NCBI RefSeq assembly: GCF_002886045.1
Contig: NZ_CP025791.1
Span: forward strand, 3,363,001 to 3,427,000
DNA from: Flavivirga eckloniae
Lineage (GTDB): Bacteria; Bacteroidota; Bacteroidia; Flavobacteriales; Flavobacteriaceae
Reading direction: 5' to 3'
Length of the DNA stretch: 64,000 nt
Made by a program: the position numbers and the translations under genes. The first letter of the stretch is position 1, and every line of letters starts with the position of its first letter. Below the pieces are notes generated by a model. The model worked only from the letters and a program-made list of their open reading frames with translations. It had not been told where the DNA came from and did no database searches. Positions 19,492-29,300 of the stretch are shown piece after piece.

Positions 19492-19593
19492 CCCGTTGGT
19501 TTATAGTATGCGCTAGTTCGAATTTTTAACTCGGACTTCCATAAGAGTCAATAAAATCATTATTAAAATCCACAGCAGCAATGTTGTGTTTTT

Positions 19594-19860
19594 TTATTTA
19601 TAGGCTTGTTGTGTTTTATCGTCACGTAAACACATATCAATAAAATCAAAAATATACTTCTTCTTATCCTCCGAGAGATTAGAAATATCTTTAATACGTT
19701 GTAATACTTCTTTATCCTTTACTAAAACAGAAGTGTCTCCAGCAAGAAAATCAAGAGAAACATTAAGAGCTTGTGCAAGGTTTTTGGCAAAGTACCATAT
19801 ATTGGTTATGTAGGTTGGTTCTAAAAAGTTATCCAAATGAAGAACTTGAAGGGCTGTCAA
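19594..19860 (-). pseudogene. 5'-truncated XRE-type regulator remnant
   Basis: The C-terminal portion (AKNLAQALNVSLDFLAGDTS ... LQRIKDISNLSEDKKKYIFD ... FIDMCLRDDKTQQAYK) resembles the end of small flavobacterial XRE (Cro/CI-like) DNA-binding proteins. The helix-turn-helix itself is absent. The sequence before AKNLAQALNV does not fit the family and has only a TTG start, so I read this as a decayed fragment. Upstream on the same strand is a hairpin (aaattgggt / acccaattt) and no recognisable N-terminus. It lies inside the pgi-flanked island. Confidence 0.6.
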
Positions 19861-19972
19861 TAATTGCTAAATGCGTAGAAAGTAGCCCTTAAAAACAAAC
19901 ACTAAATTGGGTGTTGCAATCTGCGGTACCCAATTTAAAAACTATTTTTAGTAATCGAAATTACGTCATAAA

Positions 19973-20065
19973 ATGAGCGAAAACACAAAAGCAGAAAAGA
20001 ATCAGGTAGTCTCAAACTGCGACCACCTCGAAAAATTAAAATTCTCCATAGGCCTTATATGTTAA
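19973..20065 (+). pseudogene. Short fragment, possibly of an ORF6N-type DNA-binding protein
   Basis: A 30-codon frame includes NQVVSNCDHLEKLKFS, which resembles the stretch preceding the conserved TEHGA region of ORF6N-domain proteins. It stops almost at once. It is probably a remnant, but short enough that the resemblance could be chance. It lies between the XRE remnant and the toxin-antitoxin operon. Confidence 0.3.
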
Positions 20066-20072
20066 ACACAAT

Positions 20073-20110
20073 AAAAAGTACTTAATAAGGTACTTTTTTT
20101 ATTATATTTG
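20073..20110 (+). promoter_or_regulatory. Palindrome and -7 box upstream of the toxin-antitoxin operon
   Basis: A 9-bp inverted repeat (aaaaagtac at 20073-20081 and gtacttttt at 20090-20098) is followed by a T run and then TATATTTG (20103-20110), a good TAnnTTTG -7 box. The antitoxin ATG is at 20115, so the transcript would be nearly leaderless. The palindrome sits where an autoregulatory YefM/YoeB operator would lie, but it could also terminate transcription from the left. Confidence 0.5.
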
Positions 20111-20114
20111 TACT

Positions 20115-20363
20115 ATGGAAACAGTAAATTATACAGACTTTCGTTCAAATCTAAAACATTGGTTCGATAAAGTGGTCAATGATGTAAGCGATATCATCAT
20201 CAAGCGAAAAAATGGTAAGGATCTAGTTTTAATATCGTTAGATGAGTACAACTCACTAAAAGAAACCACCTATTTGCTTACAGGAAAAAACAGAGATATT
20301 TTATTAAACTCCATCAAAGAACTAGAAGCAGGCGAAGGTGTTCAAAAAGACTTAATCGAATAG
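20115..20363 (+). CDS. yefM: YefM/Phd-family antitoxin
   Basis: An 82-residue antitoxin of a type II toxin-antitoxin pair. The N-terminal YTDFRSNLKHWFDKV ... DIIIKRKNGKDLVLISLDEY is the DNA-binding Phd/YefM fold. The C-terminal part (LLNSIKELEAGEGVQKDLIE) would wrap the toxin. Its TAG stop (20361-20363) abuts the toxin ATG, as in many TA operons where translation is coupled. Family members repress their own promoter together with the toxin, and a palindrome lies just upstream. Confidence 0.92.
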   Translation: METVNYTDFRSNLKHWFDKVVNDVSDIIIKRKNGKDLVLISLDEYNSLKETTYLLTGKNRDILLNSIKELEAGEGVQKDLIE

Positions 20364-20624
20364 ATGAAATTAACTTGGTCTACGTCTTCTTGGGAAGAGT
20401 ATCTGTATTGGCAAAAAGTTGATAAGAAACTAGTAAAACGAATTAACGAACTCATTAAAAGTTGTATGCGAACACCTTTTGAAGGCATCGGGAAACCCGA
20501 AGCTCTAAAGGGAGATTTACAAGGCTATTGGTCGAGGCGAATTACATCAGAACATCGATTGGTTTACAAATATGAAAATGACCAGTTATTAATTGCAGCC
20601 TGTCGTTATCATTACGGAAAATAA
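20364..20624 (+). CDS. yoeB: YoeB-family toxin (ribosome-dependent mRNA interferase)
   Basis: An 86-residue toxin very close to E. coli YoeB along its whole length. The catalytic set is intact and falls at the same numbers as in E. coli: E46 (GKPEALK), R65 (SEHRLVY), H83 and Y84 (CRYHY). The toxin cleaves mRNA in the ribosomal A site when freed from YefM. No stops or frameshifts are present, so the pair looks functional. A terminator follows at 20677. Its place between gene remnants suggests recent acquisition. Confidence 0.94.
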   Translation: MKLTWSTSSWEEYLYWQKVDKKLVKRINELIKSCMRTPFEGIGKPEALKGDLQGYWSRRITSEHRLVYKYENDQLLIAACRYHYGK

Positions 20625-20676
20625 CCCCCCTCCCGCTAAACAATGTTTAGTGGTTGACAAGACTTATAAACAAAGT

Positions 20677-20708
20677 AAAACCATGGCTTTTAAACTGTGG
20701 TTTTTTTG
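20677..20708 (+). terminator. Terminator after the toxin-antitoxin operon
   Basis: The stem aaaaccat / gtggtttt (one G-U pair) has a 10-nt loop and a run of seven Ts. A smaller ctaaac/gtttag hairpin lies just before it, after the yoeB stop. Confidence 0.65.
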
Positions 20709-21089
20709 CATTGTTAAGAAATAGCTTTAAGCTTTACTGATTTAATTAAAGTATCAAGGGTATAGAGAATAACACTTTGTTAATAAGTAGAGAAAATCCA
20801 AATTTAGAACTTCCTTTAATCTGCGATAAAAATTCCCTGCTCTCGCTTGCTTTCAAAACTAGTGGTGATAATAAGTGAGTAAATTACAAATAATAAAAAG
20901 CCATAATTTAACGTTTACGGCTTATTAGTATCGTAATGTCACTCATAACTCTTAAAACTATCGAGTATTTTTTCCTTCATTCTGACCACCCGTTATCTTC
21001 TTTTTGTGTTAAAGTGTGCATACGGTAACTACACCATTACCTACTCCCATACCTATTTAACTATAAACCTACTTGACAGCATTTATAAA
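20709..21089. other. Gene-poor stretch inside the pgi-flanked island
   Basis: I see no supported gene here. It is AT-rich, with weak self-complementarity near 20897-20925 (aaaagccataa ... acggctta). In-frame sequence preceding the Met at 21090 (from 21006) is open but lacks coding character. Confidence 0.4.
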
Positions 21090-21428
21090 ATGGGACAAAA
21101 GATATTATTCTATCTAACATTATTATTTACTATGACTACATATTCTCAGGTTAAATTTGAAAAAGGTTATTATATTAATAACAAAGGAGAGAGGGGTAAC
21201 TGTTTGATTAAAAATATAGATTGGAAAAATACCTCAACAGAATTTAAATATAAACTTGCAGAAAACTCTGAGAAAAAAAAGGCTACTATTACAGCCGTTA
21301 AAGAGTTTGGAATACTAAACGATTCTAAATACATAAGGAGTAAGGTCAAAATAGATAGATCTCCCACCGATACCAATACCTCGAGTTATAACAGAAACCC
21401 TGAATTTAAAGAAGAAGACCAGTATTAG
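21090..21428 (+). pseudogene. 3'-truncated exported protein gene
   Basis: I place the start at ATG 21090, which gives a clean signal peptide (LFYLTLLFTMTTYSQ); the frame is open further up to 21006 without one. The visible 112 residues (VKFEKGYYINNKGERGNCLI ... ATITAVKEFGILNDSKYIRS) match, as I recall them, the first quarter of a longer flavobacterial family of uncharacterised exported proteins. The frame ends at FKEEDQY, where full-length relatives continue. I read it as a 5' fragment left by deletion or a frameshift. Function unknown. Confidence 0.5.
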
Positions 21429-21738
21429 ATGGTAAACTCAAGCATTTTGTGATCATAACATAAATAAAACGAAAGTCATAACGCATTTATTTGATGTATT
21501 TTCTCTCAATAAAATTTGAAATTTATTAGATTTGTGAAAATATAATAAGTGTATGTGCACCGGTACACATATGTCGTCGGTAGAGACAATTAATATTACA
21601 GATTAACAAAAAGGAGAGCTTTTATGGTTTTGGTCTAACTAAATTTTGGTATGGAGACTGTTTTACGCGTGAATAAAAATCCCCCTACAAAATAATTCCG
21701 AAATCGTTTGGAATAACAAATCAAATATTATTAATCCA
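21429..21738. other. Non-coding stretch between the truncated gene and the lipocalin-like gene
   Basis: About 310 nt with no supported gene. Visible features are a near-palindrome tgtgcaccggtacaca (about 21553-21568) and AT-rich sequence. The downstream end of the truncated gene's family sequence is not recognisable here, which argues for deletion rather than a single frameshift. Confidence 0.4.
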
Positions 21739-22143
21739 ATGAGTAAATTCAAAACATATTCGGTAATCATTATAGTATCTTTCTTTATTATGTCTTGCTC
21801 AAGTGATGATGTGGACGCAGTTGAAGTATCTATTGTGGGAACATGGAAAGTACAAAGTACTTTTCTGGATGGTCGTTCTGTTATATCCCAGGTATCTAAA
21901 GTGGAATTTACTGAAAATAATAAAGTAACTTTTTTCTTTTTAGATTTTCCGACTATAGATACTCCTGAACCAAGAACAGCTGAATGGAACAAAAATGAAG
22001 ATTTTTTGACAATTTATTGGTCAGCGATTGACTCTAATTTTGACGATACTGTTTATGAAATCATAAAATTAACGGAATCAACCTTAAAGTGGAAAGTTGT
22101 AAATTCTGATAGTTTAGAGGAGAATCAAACTTTGATAAAATAA
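21739..22143 (+). CDS. Lipocalin-like lipoprotein, function unknown
   Basis: A 134-residue lipoprotein with its lipobox at C20 (FIMSC) followed by SSDD, the acidic stretch typical of surface-exposed Bacteroidota lipoproteins. The mature part begins IVGTWKVQSTFLDGRSV and continues with beta-strand-like alternation (KVEFTENNKVTFFFLDF, EWNKNEDFLTIYW, LKWKVVNSD), the pattern of small lipocalin-like domains. It is the last gene inside the pgi-flanked island. Ligand and role unknown. Confidence 0.7.
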   Translation: MSKFKTYSVIIIVSFFIMSCSSDDVDAVEVSIVGTWKVQSTFLDGRSVISQVSKVEFTENNKVTFFFLDFPTIDTPEPRTAEWNKNEDFLTIYWSAIDSNFDDTVYEIIKLTESTLKWKVVNSDSLEENQTLIK

Positions 22144-22226
22144 ACCATTTACAAACCATCATTGAATATGAAAAACCATAATAATTGTAGCTAACAATAG
22201 CGTCCAACTGTTCCGGGTGCAATGTA

Positions 22227-22395
22227 TATGATCAATTTTGCGTAGAATTAGGGAAGTAATTAGCCAGTAAAATCTTAAAGGAATTTAATAGTACAGACAA
22301 CAACGCACATGATTCTTCGACCGATAATTTGTTGAATTATTATAAGAGTATGATGTAAAAACATGTAAAGTTTTTAACAAAATAAAGAAAAAGGC
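22227..22395 (+). pseudogene. Decayed second copy of the pgi 3' end (direct repeat, copy 2)
   Basis: This copy is homologous to 19323-19491 with no indels and six substitutions. One change turns the CAA Gln codon of GKQLAS into TAA, so it cannot encode the PGI end. Upstream similarity ceases at 22227. Downstream it runs directly into a perfect GC-rich terminator hairpin, the natural end expected for pgi. The simplest reading is that accessory DNA entered at the pgi 3' end and left this remnant with the original terminator. Confidence 0.9.
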
Positions 22396-22424
22396 GCTTA
22401 TATTTTAATATTTGCGCCTTTTGT
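22388..22424 (+). terminator. Terminator, probably the ancestral pgi terminator
   Basis: The stem aaaaggcgc / gcgcctttt has an AT-rich loop and is followed by gttttg. It directly follows the pgi remnant. The intact pgi at 19454 lacks an equivalent hairpin right after its stop. Confidence 0.8.
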
Positions 22425-22525
22425 TTTGTCGTATATGTTAATAAAATTAATATTTCCGATCATCGTTTTGTCACATAATACGTACTTTTGTATTGACTAA
22501 CTTCAAATAATTAATTTTTTAAACC

Positions 22526-25063
22526 ATGAAAAAAACGATTCATTTTTTATTCATGACTGTGGCTTTATTATCTACTACAGTTATTGTGGCTCAAAGTACC
22601 GTTAAAGGTACAGTAATGGATGCCGAACTTAATTCCCCACTCCCAGGTGCGAATATTATTGAAAAAGGAACAGGCAATGGTGTTTCTTCAGATTTTGATG
22701 GTATTTTCAATTTGCAAACAGAGGCTTCAACAGGAGAAATAGTAATTTCTTATGTAGGTTATGCTTCCGTTACGATACCGTTTAATGGTAATACAAATTT
22801 AGGAGAGATTAAATTAACACCAGATAATTCTCTTGACCAAATTGTTATTACAGGTACTGGAGTTATCGATTTGGCTGAAGATAGAAATACGCCCATAGCT
22901 GTATCAACAATAAAAGCAGCAGAAATTCAAGAAAAAGCTGGTAACTGGGATTTACCAGAAGTACTAAAATCGACTCCGTCTGTTCAAAATATTAAAGCAG
23001 GAGGTTTTGGTGATGGTCAACTTTTTTTAAGAGGGTTTGATCAATCAAATACAGCATTTATGTTAAACGGTCAGCCAATTAACAGTCCAGAAGACGGAAG
23101 GATGTTTTGGTCTAACTGGTCGGGTGTTTTAGATGTTGCTAGTGCCGTACAGGTACAACGTGGTTTAGGTTCTTCAAAATTAGCTATTTCATCTGTTGGT
23201 GGAACAGTAAATATTGTAACCAAAACGATAGATAAAAGAGAAGGCGGTTTTATACAACAAATGGTAGCAAATGATAATTATACTAAAACGACTGCTTATT
23301 ATTCTACAGGTGTAAATGAAAAAGGATGGTCTTTTTCAGGATTATTTGGACACTGGCAAGGAGATGGATACGTAGATTATACTAATGGTCAAGGGCAAAC
23401 CTATTTCCTTTCGGTTGGATATCAACCAAATGAAAAACATTCATTAAACTTCTTAATAACAGGAGCACCTCAATGGCATGCTGTTGCAGGTAGGGATGAT
23501 ATAGGTACTTTTTTAGATAATGGCAGAAGGTATAACGATGGTGTGTTAATGGGTGTAGAAAGCCCTAATAACTTAGAAGGAGGAATATATCCTTTTGGTA
23601 GAAATATATATCATAAACCAGTAGCTAATTTAAGTTGGGATTGGAACATTAATGATAAATCGTCGGTATCATCAATTCTTTATGGTTCTTTAGGACGTGG
23701 TGCTTTCGGGTCATTAAGAACCAGTTCAGGAGAAGCAACGTTTGTAAGAGGTTCGTATAATAATCATAACTGGTTTGGTTTAGTTTCTAACTATAATAAT
23801 GAGTTAAGTGAAAATTTAAGTTTAAACGCCGGTGTAGATATTAGAACTTATACAGGAAAACACTTTAGGGGCGTGAATGAATTTATAGGAGTTAGATCTG
23901 TAGATGTTACCAGTGCACAAAATGGGTCTTATACAATAACAGACGATTATGGAGGTATAAACCCATGGGGTATGGTGTTTAATCCTAATGATTCTAATAC
24001 GCAACGTTTAGACAGAGATTATCAAGAGGTGATTACCTATTATGGTGTATTTGGGCAATTAGAATATACTAAAGATGCATTTTCCGCATTTTTTCAAGGA
24101 TCTGCCTCAACTCAAGATCATTTAAGAACGGAATTCTTTACAACCGCAACAGAAGAAGATTCAGAGAAAGTATCAAATTTTGGGTTTAATGTTAAAGCTG
24201 GTGCAGCTTATGCTATTAATGATAATAATAAAGTATTTGCTAATGTTGGTTATTACTCACGTCAACCATTCCACAGTGATTTGTTCGAAAATGATAGAGG
24301 CTCTAATGAGTTAATTAATCCCGCAGTAGAAAACCAAGATATTACAGGATTGGAAGTAGGTTATCAATTTAAAAGCGAGAGAGTTTCAGCTAACCTTAAT
24401 GCTTATCATACCACTTGGGCAAATAGAACAGATATTGATATTGAGGGGCGTCAAGGAGAAGCAGATTTCAGAATAACCCAAACACAAGGTGTTACGCAAG
24501 TACATATGGGTGTTGAGTTAGAGGTGTTTACCCGACCATTGGATAACTTAAGAGTGAACGGGTTTTTGTCTTTAGGAGATTGGAAGTTTGATGGCAACGG
24601 ATCTAGAAAAGTTTTTGGAGACAATGGTAACCAAATAGGTACTCAAGAAGAAGTAGACTTAGATGGTTTACAAGTAGGAGGCGCTGCGCAAGTTACAGGA
24701 GGTATTTTTGCAGACTATGAAATCTTACCAAGATTAGGTATTGATGGCACATGGAATTGGTATAACGATTTACACTCACAAGGGGCCGCTTCTAAAGACA
24801 TGCCACCTATTTCATTACCAGGGTATGATACGGTTGATGCAGGTTTATCATACAAATGGGTTGTTGGAAAACAAGATACTAACTCTATTCAGTTTAGAGT
24901 TAATATTAATAATATTTTTGATGAGGTTTATTTAGAATCTCTTAACCAAAATCAAATAGCTTCTACAGACCCTACCGAAAACTGGAAAGGGATCAATAGA
25001 TCAAATCAGGGACGTTTTGGATATGGTAGAACATGGACCTTTAGTATGCGTTTTAATTTTTAA
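22526..25063 (+). CDS. TonB-dependent receptor with carboxypeptidase-like N-terminal domain
   Basis: An 845-residue outer-membrane active transporter. Signal peptide is residues 1-22 (IVAQ). A CarboxypepD_reg-like domain follows (about 24-110, VKGTVMDAELNSPLPGANI ... ISYVGYASV). The plug runs from about 120 to 235 (VITGTGVIDLAEDRNTPIAV, LRGFDQSNTAFMLNGQPIN, SSVGGTVNIVTK), then the barrel to the terminal aromatic (TFSMRFNF). No SusD partner follows; the next gene is GH16. It is a clear paralogue of the receptor at 43401, and the two flank the polysaccharide locus. A TACTTTTG -7-like box lies at 22483-22490. Substrate not readable. Confidence 0.93.
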   Translation: MKKTIHFLFMTVALLSTTVIVAQSTVKGTVMDAELNSPLPGANIIEKGTGNGVSSDFDGIFNLQTEASTGEIVISYVGYASVTIPFNGNTNLGEIKLTPDNSLDQIVITGTGVIDLAEDRNTPIAVSTIKAAEIQEKAGNWDLPEVLKSTPSVQNIKAGGFGDGQLFLRGFDQSNTAFMLNGQPINSPEDGRMFWSNWSGVLDVASAVQVQRGLGSSKLAISSVGGTVNIVTKTIDKREGGFIQQMVANDNYTKTTAYYSTGVNEKGWSFSGLFGHWQGDGYVDYTNGQGQTYFLSVGYQPNEKHSLNFLITGAPQWHAVAGRDDIGTFLDNGRRYNDGVLMGVESPNNLEGGIYPFGRNIYHKPVANLSWDWNINDKSSVSSILYGSLGRGAFGSLRTSSGEATFVRGSYNNHNWFGLVSNYNNELSENLSLNAGVDIRTYTGKHFRGVNEFIGVRSVDVTSAQNGSYTITDDYGGINPWGMVFNPNDSNTQRLDRDYQEVITYYGVFGQLEYTKDAFSAFFQGSASTQDHLRTEFFTTATEEDSEKVSNFGFNVKAGAAYAINDNNKVFANVGYYSRQPFHSDLFENDRGSNELINPAVENQDITGLEVGYQFKSERVSANLNAYHTTWANRTDIDIEGRQGEADFRITQTQGVTQVHMGVELEVFTRPLDNLRVNGFLSLGDWKFDGNGSRKVFGDNGNQIGTQEEVDLDGLQVGGAAQVTGGIFADYEILPRLGIDGTWNWYNDLHSQGAASKDMPPISLPGYDTVDAGLSYKWVVGKQDTNSIQFRVNINNIFDEVYLESLNQNQIASTDPTENWKGINRSNQGRFGYGRTWTFSMRFNF

Positions 25064-25121
25064 AACCATTTAAGAAATAAAATAACCTTTAAACTATTTT
25101 AGTTTTAAGATTAGTGTTAAT

Positions 25122-25161
25122 AAATATCCCATCTAGCTATGGCTAGATGGGATATTTTCAT
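25122..25161 (+). terminator. Perfect 16-bp terminator hairpin after the TonB receptor
   Basis: aaatatcccatctagc (25122-25137), loop tatg, then gctagatgggatattt (25142-25157) and a T-rich tail. The fully matched stem isolates the receptor gene from the GH16 gene. The remaining 220 nt before GH16 are AT-rich with no clear feature. Confidence 0.88.
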
Positions 25162-25381
25162 TTAATGCATTCTAATCAGGTAGTTGTGCGCAATGAGAAA
25201 TATATGTGTATTAATAAACCGTAAAACATTATGACTTCCCGTTCAATTAATTTGTTAGACATATATATCGTAAATTATGCATCATTTGTGCTTATATTAC
25301 ATCATTTTTACCATAATAAATCATATACCTTTTTTTTGCCTATAACTATCTTTAACAGATTAAATTAAAATAAAAAGTTAT

Positions 25382-26260
25382 ATGAAAATTTCGAGTATTA
25401 TTAAGTTTGGAGTCGTGTATTTTTTAATTGGAGCTTTTGCTTGCTCTAATTCAAATTTTACAGATGAAATTGTTAAAATTGAAAGAGAGACTGAAGAACC
25501 GACGAATCCAAATAACGGGGAATGGAACTTGATTTTTGAAGAAGAGTTTGATTCAAATTTATCAAAATGGAATGTTTGGGAAGGAGGTGCTTTTAACAAT
25601 GAAATTCAAATTTATAAAGCAGCACAAAGCAAAATAGAAAGCGGGATCTTAACCATTGAAGCAAAACGAGAAGCCACGAATGGTGCAACAAGTCCATCAG
25701 ATAACACACCAAAAGATTTTGAATACATTTCCGGTAGATTGGAAACCAAAGATCAATTTGGACCATCGGATGAAGAAGGTGAAAAGGAATATCGCTTAAT
25801 AGCAAGAATCAAGTTGCCAAAAGGCAATGGAATGTGGCCTGCATTCTGGTCTTATGCCAATCCATGGCCAACACAAGGAGAGATAGACATTTTAGAAGCC
25901 CGAGGGAACCAAGAAACAAAATTTCAGTCTAATATTTTTTATGGTACAGAAGTTAATAAGCCTTTAACCAAAAACGAGGACACAGAAAAAGTACATGAAA
26001 TGGGAGTGGATATTACAGAAAACTTTCATGAGTATGAGCTAATCTGGAAAGCAGAAAGTTTAGAAATATTATTTGATGGGCAAAGCTTGCATACATATGC
26101 AGCCGATTCAAAAAACTATGTGGCAGAATTATTTGGTAAAAAACAGCAAATTGTATTAAATTTAGCTGTGGGGGGAGATTTTTTTCAAGGTGTCGATTCT
26201 GCTGATTTTGCAGATAATTCCACAATGCAAGTAGATTGGGTAAGAGTATATAAGAGGTAA
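25382..26260 (+). CDS. Glycoside hydrolase family 16 lipoprotein (endo-beta-1,3-glucanase type)
   Basis: A 292-residue surface-type lipoprotein with lipobox Cys at C21 (GAFAC). The GH16 beta-jelly-roll begins at WNLIFEEEFDSNLSKWNVW. The catalytic ExDxxE motif is E167-I-D169-I-L-E172 in GEIDILEARG, with WPAFW just before it as in laminarinase-like GH16. The C-terminal strand is MQVDWVRVYK. It would cut internal linkages of a beta-glucan, probably laminarin or another beta-1,3-glucan (inference from subfamily look and the adjacent GH3). The HTCS regulator starts 58 nt downstream. Confidence 0.92.
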   Translation: MKISSIIKFGVVYFLIGAFACSNSNFTDEIVKIERETEEPTNPNNGEWNLIFEEEFDSNLSKWNVWEGGAFNNEIQIYKAAQSKIESGILTIEAKREATNGATSPSDNTPKDFEYISGRLETKDQFGPSDEEGEKEYRLIARIKLPKGNGMWPAFWSYANPWPTQGEIDILEARGNQETKFQSNIFYGTEVNKPLTKNEDTEKVHEMGVDITENFHEYELIWKAESLEILFDGQSLHTYAADSKNYVAELFGKKQQIVLNLAVGGDFFQGVDSADFADNSTMQVDWVRVYKR

Positions 26261-26318
26261 TGCATTAGTTTTACATTTTTAGTTTATAAGGCAACATTTT
26301 TCAGTTAAAATTTATTCT

Positions 26319-29300
26319 ATGCTTTTATGTTTAAGGTTTAGACTTTTAATATGCATTTTCCTTTGCATACATACTATTCATGGGCAAGAAATAGATTTTA
26401 ACAACCTCACTTTTGTTAACCTAAGAGAAGGCATTCCGCAAATGCCCATTTCAACTATAATAGAAGATAACTCTGGGTTTATTTGGATAGGAACCAGAGG
26501 CGCTGGTCTTTATAGGTTTGATGGCGAGAACTACTATGCTTATTCGTATGATGTATCAAATAAATCATCGATAGATAGTAATCTTATTTATTGTGCTTTT
26601 TTAGATTCTGATAATAACTTATGGGTTGGTACAAATGTAGGGCTTAATAGATATAATCGCGATTTAGATAGTTTTGAGCGGGTAGACTTTAAGTCGAATA
26701 TATCTTCCTTAAACGTAAGTGTAAAATCCCTAATTGAAGATTCAGAAAAAAATCTAATAATAGCTACCTACGGTAAGGGTATGCTAAAAATGTCTATTCA
26801 AACAAACGACATATCAAAAATTATATTAGAAGCCGATACTAAAAATAGTCTCTTTATAAATAGTCTTAGTAAAAGCAATAAAGGGGTTATTTATGTAGGA
26901 ACCAATATGGGGTTACGAATTTTGGACGATGATACTTTAAAGAAAGTAATTATAGATAATAAGGATTATTCGAAAGTATTCGACACCTATGTAGAAACAC
27001 TTTCCTTTGATGACAATGATAATTTATGGGTTGGAACCCATGTAAAAGGTATTTATAAAATTTCTTCTATAAGCGATAAGCCCCAAGTAGACATAATGCC
27101 GGTTTCAGACAAAAGGATTTTATCCCTAAAAACGTTTAAAGATAGAGTTTTAGTAGGAACCGAGAATGATGGCTTACTTGTTATAGACGCCCAGGGGCGT
27201 ATTTTAAAAACATATTTAAATAGTTTATATGATAGTAAAAGCCTTAGCTCTAATTCTGTATGGACATTATTTATAGATAAGCAATATAGGTTATGGGTTG
27301 GCTATTACAATAGAGGCGTAAGTGTTCATGATAACCTGTATAGTAAATTCGGTTATATTGAAAACCTTCCAAATAATAAAAACTCACTACAAGGACAATC
27401 TGTAAGCGGTATAAAACAAGACCGTAAAGGCAGATACTGGATAGCTGTTAATAGCGGACTGGATATTCTTGATCCTAAAACCAATACATTCGACCATGTT
27501 AACGAAGATGCAGCGTCAACCTATAAAGGTTTAAAAACTAAAGCAGTAGAAACCGTTTTTATAGATAGCAAAGAAAATGTTTGGGTTGGTACTTGGGATA
27601 AAGCCATCTACTATTTAAAAAAAGGGAGTAAAAGCTTTGTAAACTATAATAAAGAAACGACCAATGGCGCTATTACCTCAGATGGTATAATGAGCTTTGC
27701 AGAAGACTCTAAAGGTAAAATATGGATAGCCTCTTTTTTAAAAGGGCTGCATTATTATGACCCGGTTAAAAAAGCTTTTTTTCATTGCAGTTCAAAACCC
27801 TTTGTAGACAACGATTTAATAAACTCTGATGTTAAAGTGGTTATGGTCGATAATAGCGATACCATTTGGATGGGAACCACAAGCGGTTTGTTTCAAGTGA
27901 AGCTGTTAGAAAATGGAACGTTCGAGGTAATATCAATGCGTAATACCATATCTAAAATCACTAAAAACCACCCAAGTATTCATGATATTTTATCCCTATA
28001 TCAATCTAGTGATAATCGAATATGGGTGGGTACTAAGGGAGGTGGTCTTTTTGCCTATAACAAAGAAACCAAAGCATTCAAATCGTATAATGATTTAGAA
28101 GGTTTCAATGAAACGTCTGTAAACACCATTATTGAAGGCGATGATGGTTCGCTCTGGATAAGTGGAATATCAGGAATCACGAATATAAATTTCGAAAAAC
28201 AAAAGGCAAGAAATTATACCGTTGATGATGGTTTGTTAGATAACTATTTTAATAATGGAGCCGTTCTTAAAAACGAAAACGGGGAACTTTATTTTGGAGG
28301 ATATTTAGGTATTAATTATTTCAACCCTAAAAACATAAAAACCAATAATAGCCCCCCAAAACTGTACCTTTCCTCTTTAAAGTTGTTTAATAAAGAAGTA
28401 GGCATAAACGATAAAGAGTCTCCGCTAAAAAAAGTAATTTCCCAAACAGATAAAATCACTTTAAACCATAATCAATCGGTTTTCACATTGTCTTATGGAA
28501 GTATTAATTACACACATCCAGAAAAAAACCAATATGCTTACAAACTGGAAGGTTTCGACCAAAATTGGAACTATGTTGGCAATACCAAAAATGCAACATA
28601 CACCAACTTACCACATGGAGATTATATTTTTAAACTAAAATCGGCAAATAATGATGGTGTTTGGAACATAAAACCTTTAGAGCTTAACATTAGTGTACTG
28701 CCGCCCTGGTGGAAAACAAGAACATGGTATGTATTAATGACATTATTTGCGTTGATTTCATTATTAGCCGTTAGTCAATTTTTAAGATTGCGGTTTAAAC
28801 AAAGACAACTTATACAATTTGAGCGCGAGAAGAGGCTACAAGAGGAACTCTTAAATAAAAAGAAACTTCAATTTTTTACCAATATATCGCACGAATTCCG
28901 AACTCCTTTAACGCTAATCATTAATCCATTAGAAGACATAATTAAAAATAGCACATTACAACTTCCAGAAATAGTAAAACATAAACATAAGGTTATCAGG
29001 AAAAATGCAGATCGCCTTTCAAGATTGATAAACGAGTTAATGGATTTTAGAAAACTTCAACTTAATAAAATCTTAGTTCAAGCCCAAGAGATAGATATAA
29101 TCAATAAAGTTAAAAATGTTCTGGCATACTTTGAAGAAGAAGCCAGACACAGACAGATCGATATAACTTTCGAGACCTCAATAGGCAGTCTTAAAACATG
29201 GATAGACCCCGGTATGCTAGAAAAAATCCTTTTCAACATATTATCCAATGCCTTTAAAATGACACCCGATAAAGGAGAAATTACCATTCTAATTAGAATA

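Noticed and set aside
20890-20940. Weak hairpin after the toxin-antitoxin terminator
   Set aside because: Pairing is imperfect and there is no T run or neighbour gene to give it a role.
21663-21992. A 109-codon minus-strand frame opposite the lipocalin-like gene
   Set aside because: The plus-strand frame has a signal peptide, lipobox and beta-strand pattern; the opposite frame has none.
19323-22395. The pgi-tail repeats considered as attL/attR of an integrative element
   Set aside because: A 169-bp repeat with six mismatches is far longer than usual att cores, and no integrase gene lies between. Homologous replacement fits at least as well, so I report only the duplication.
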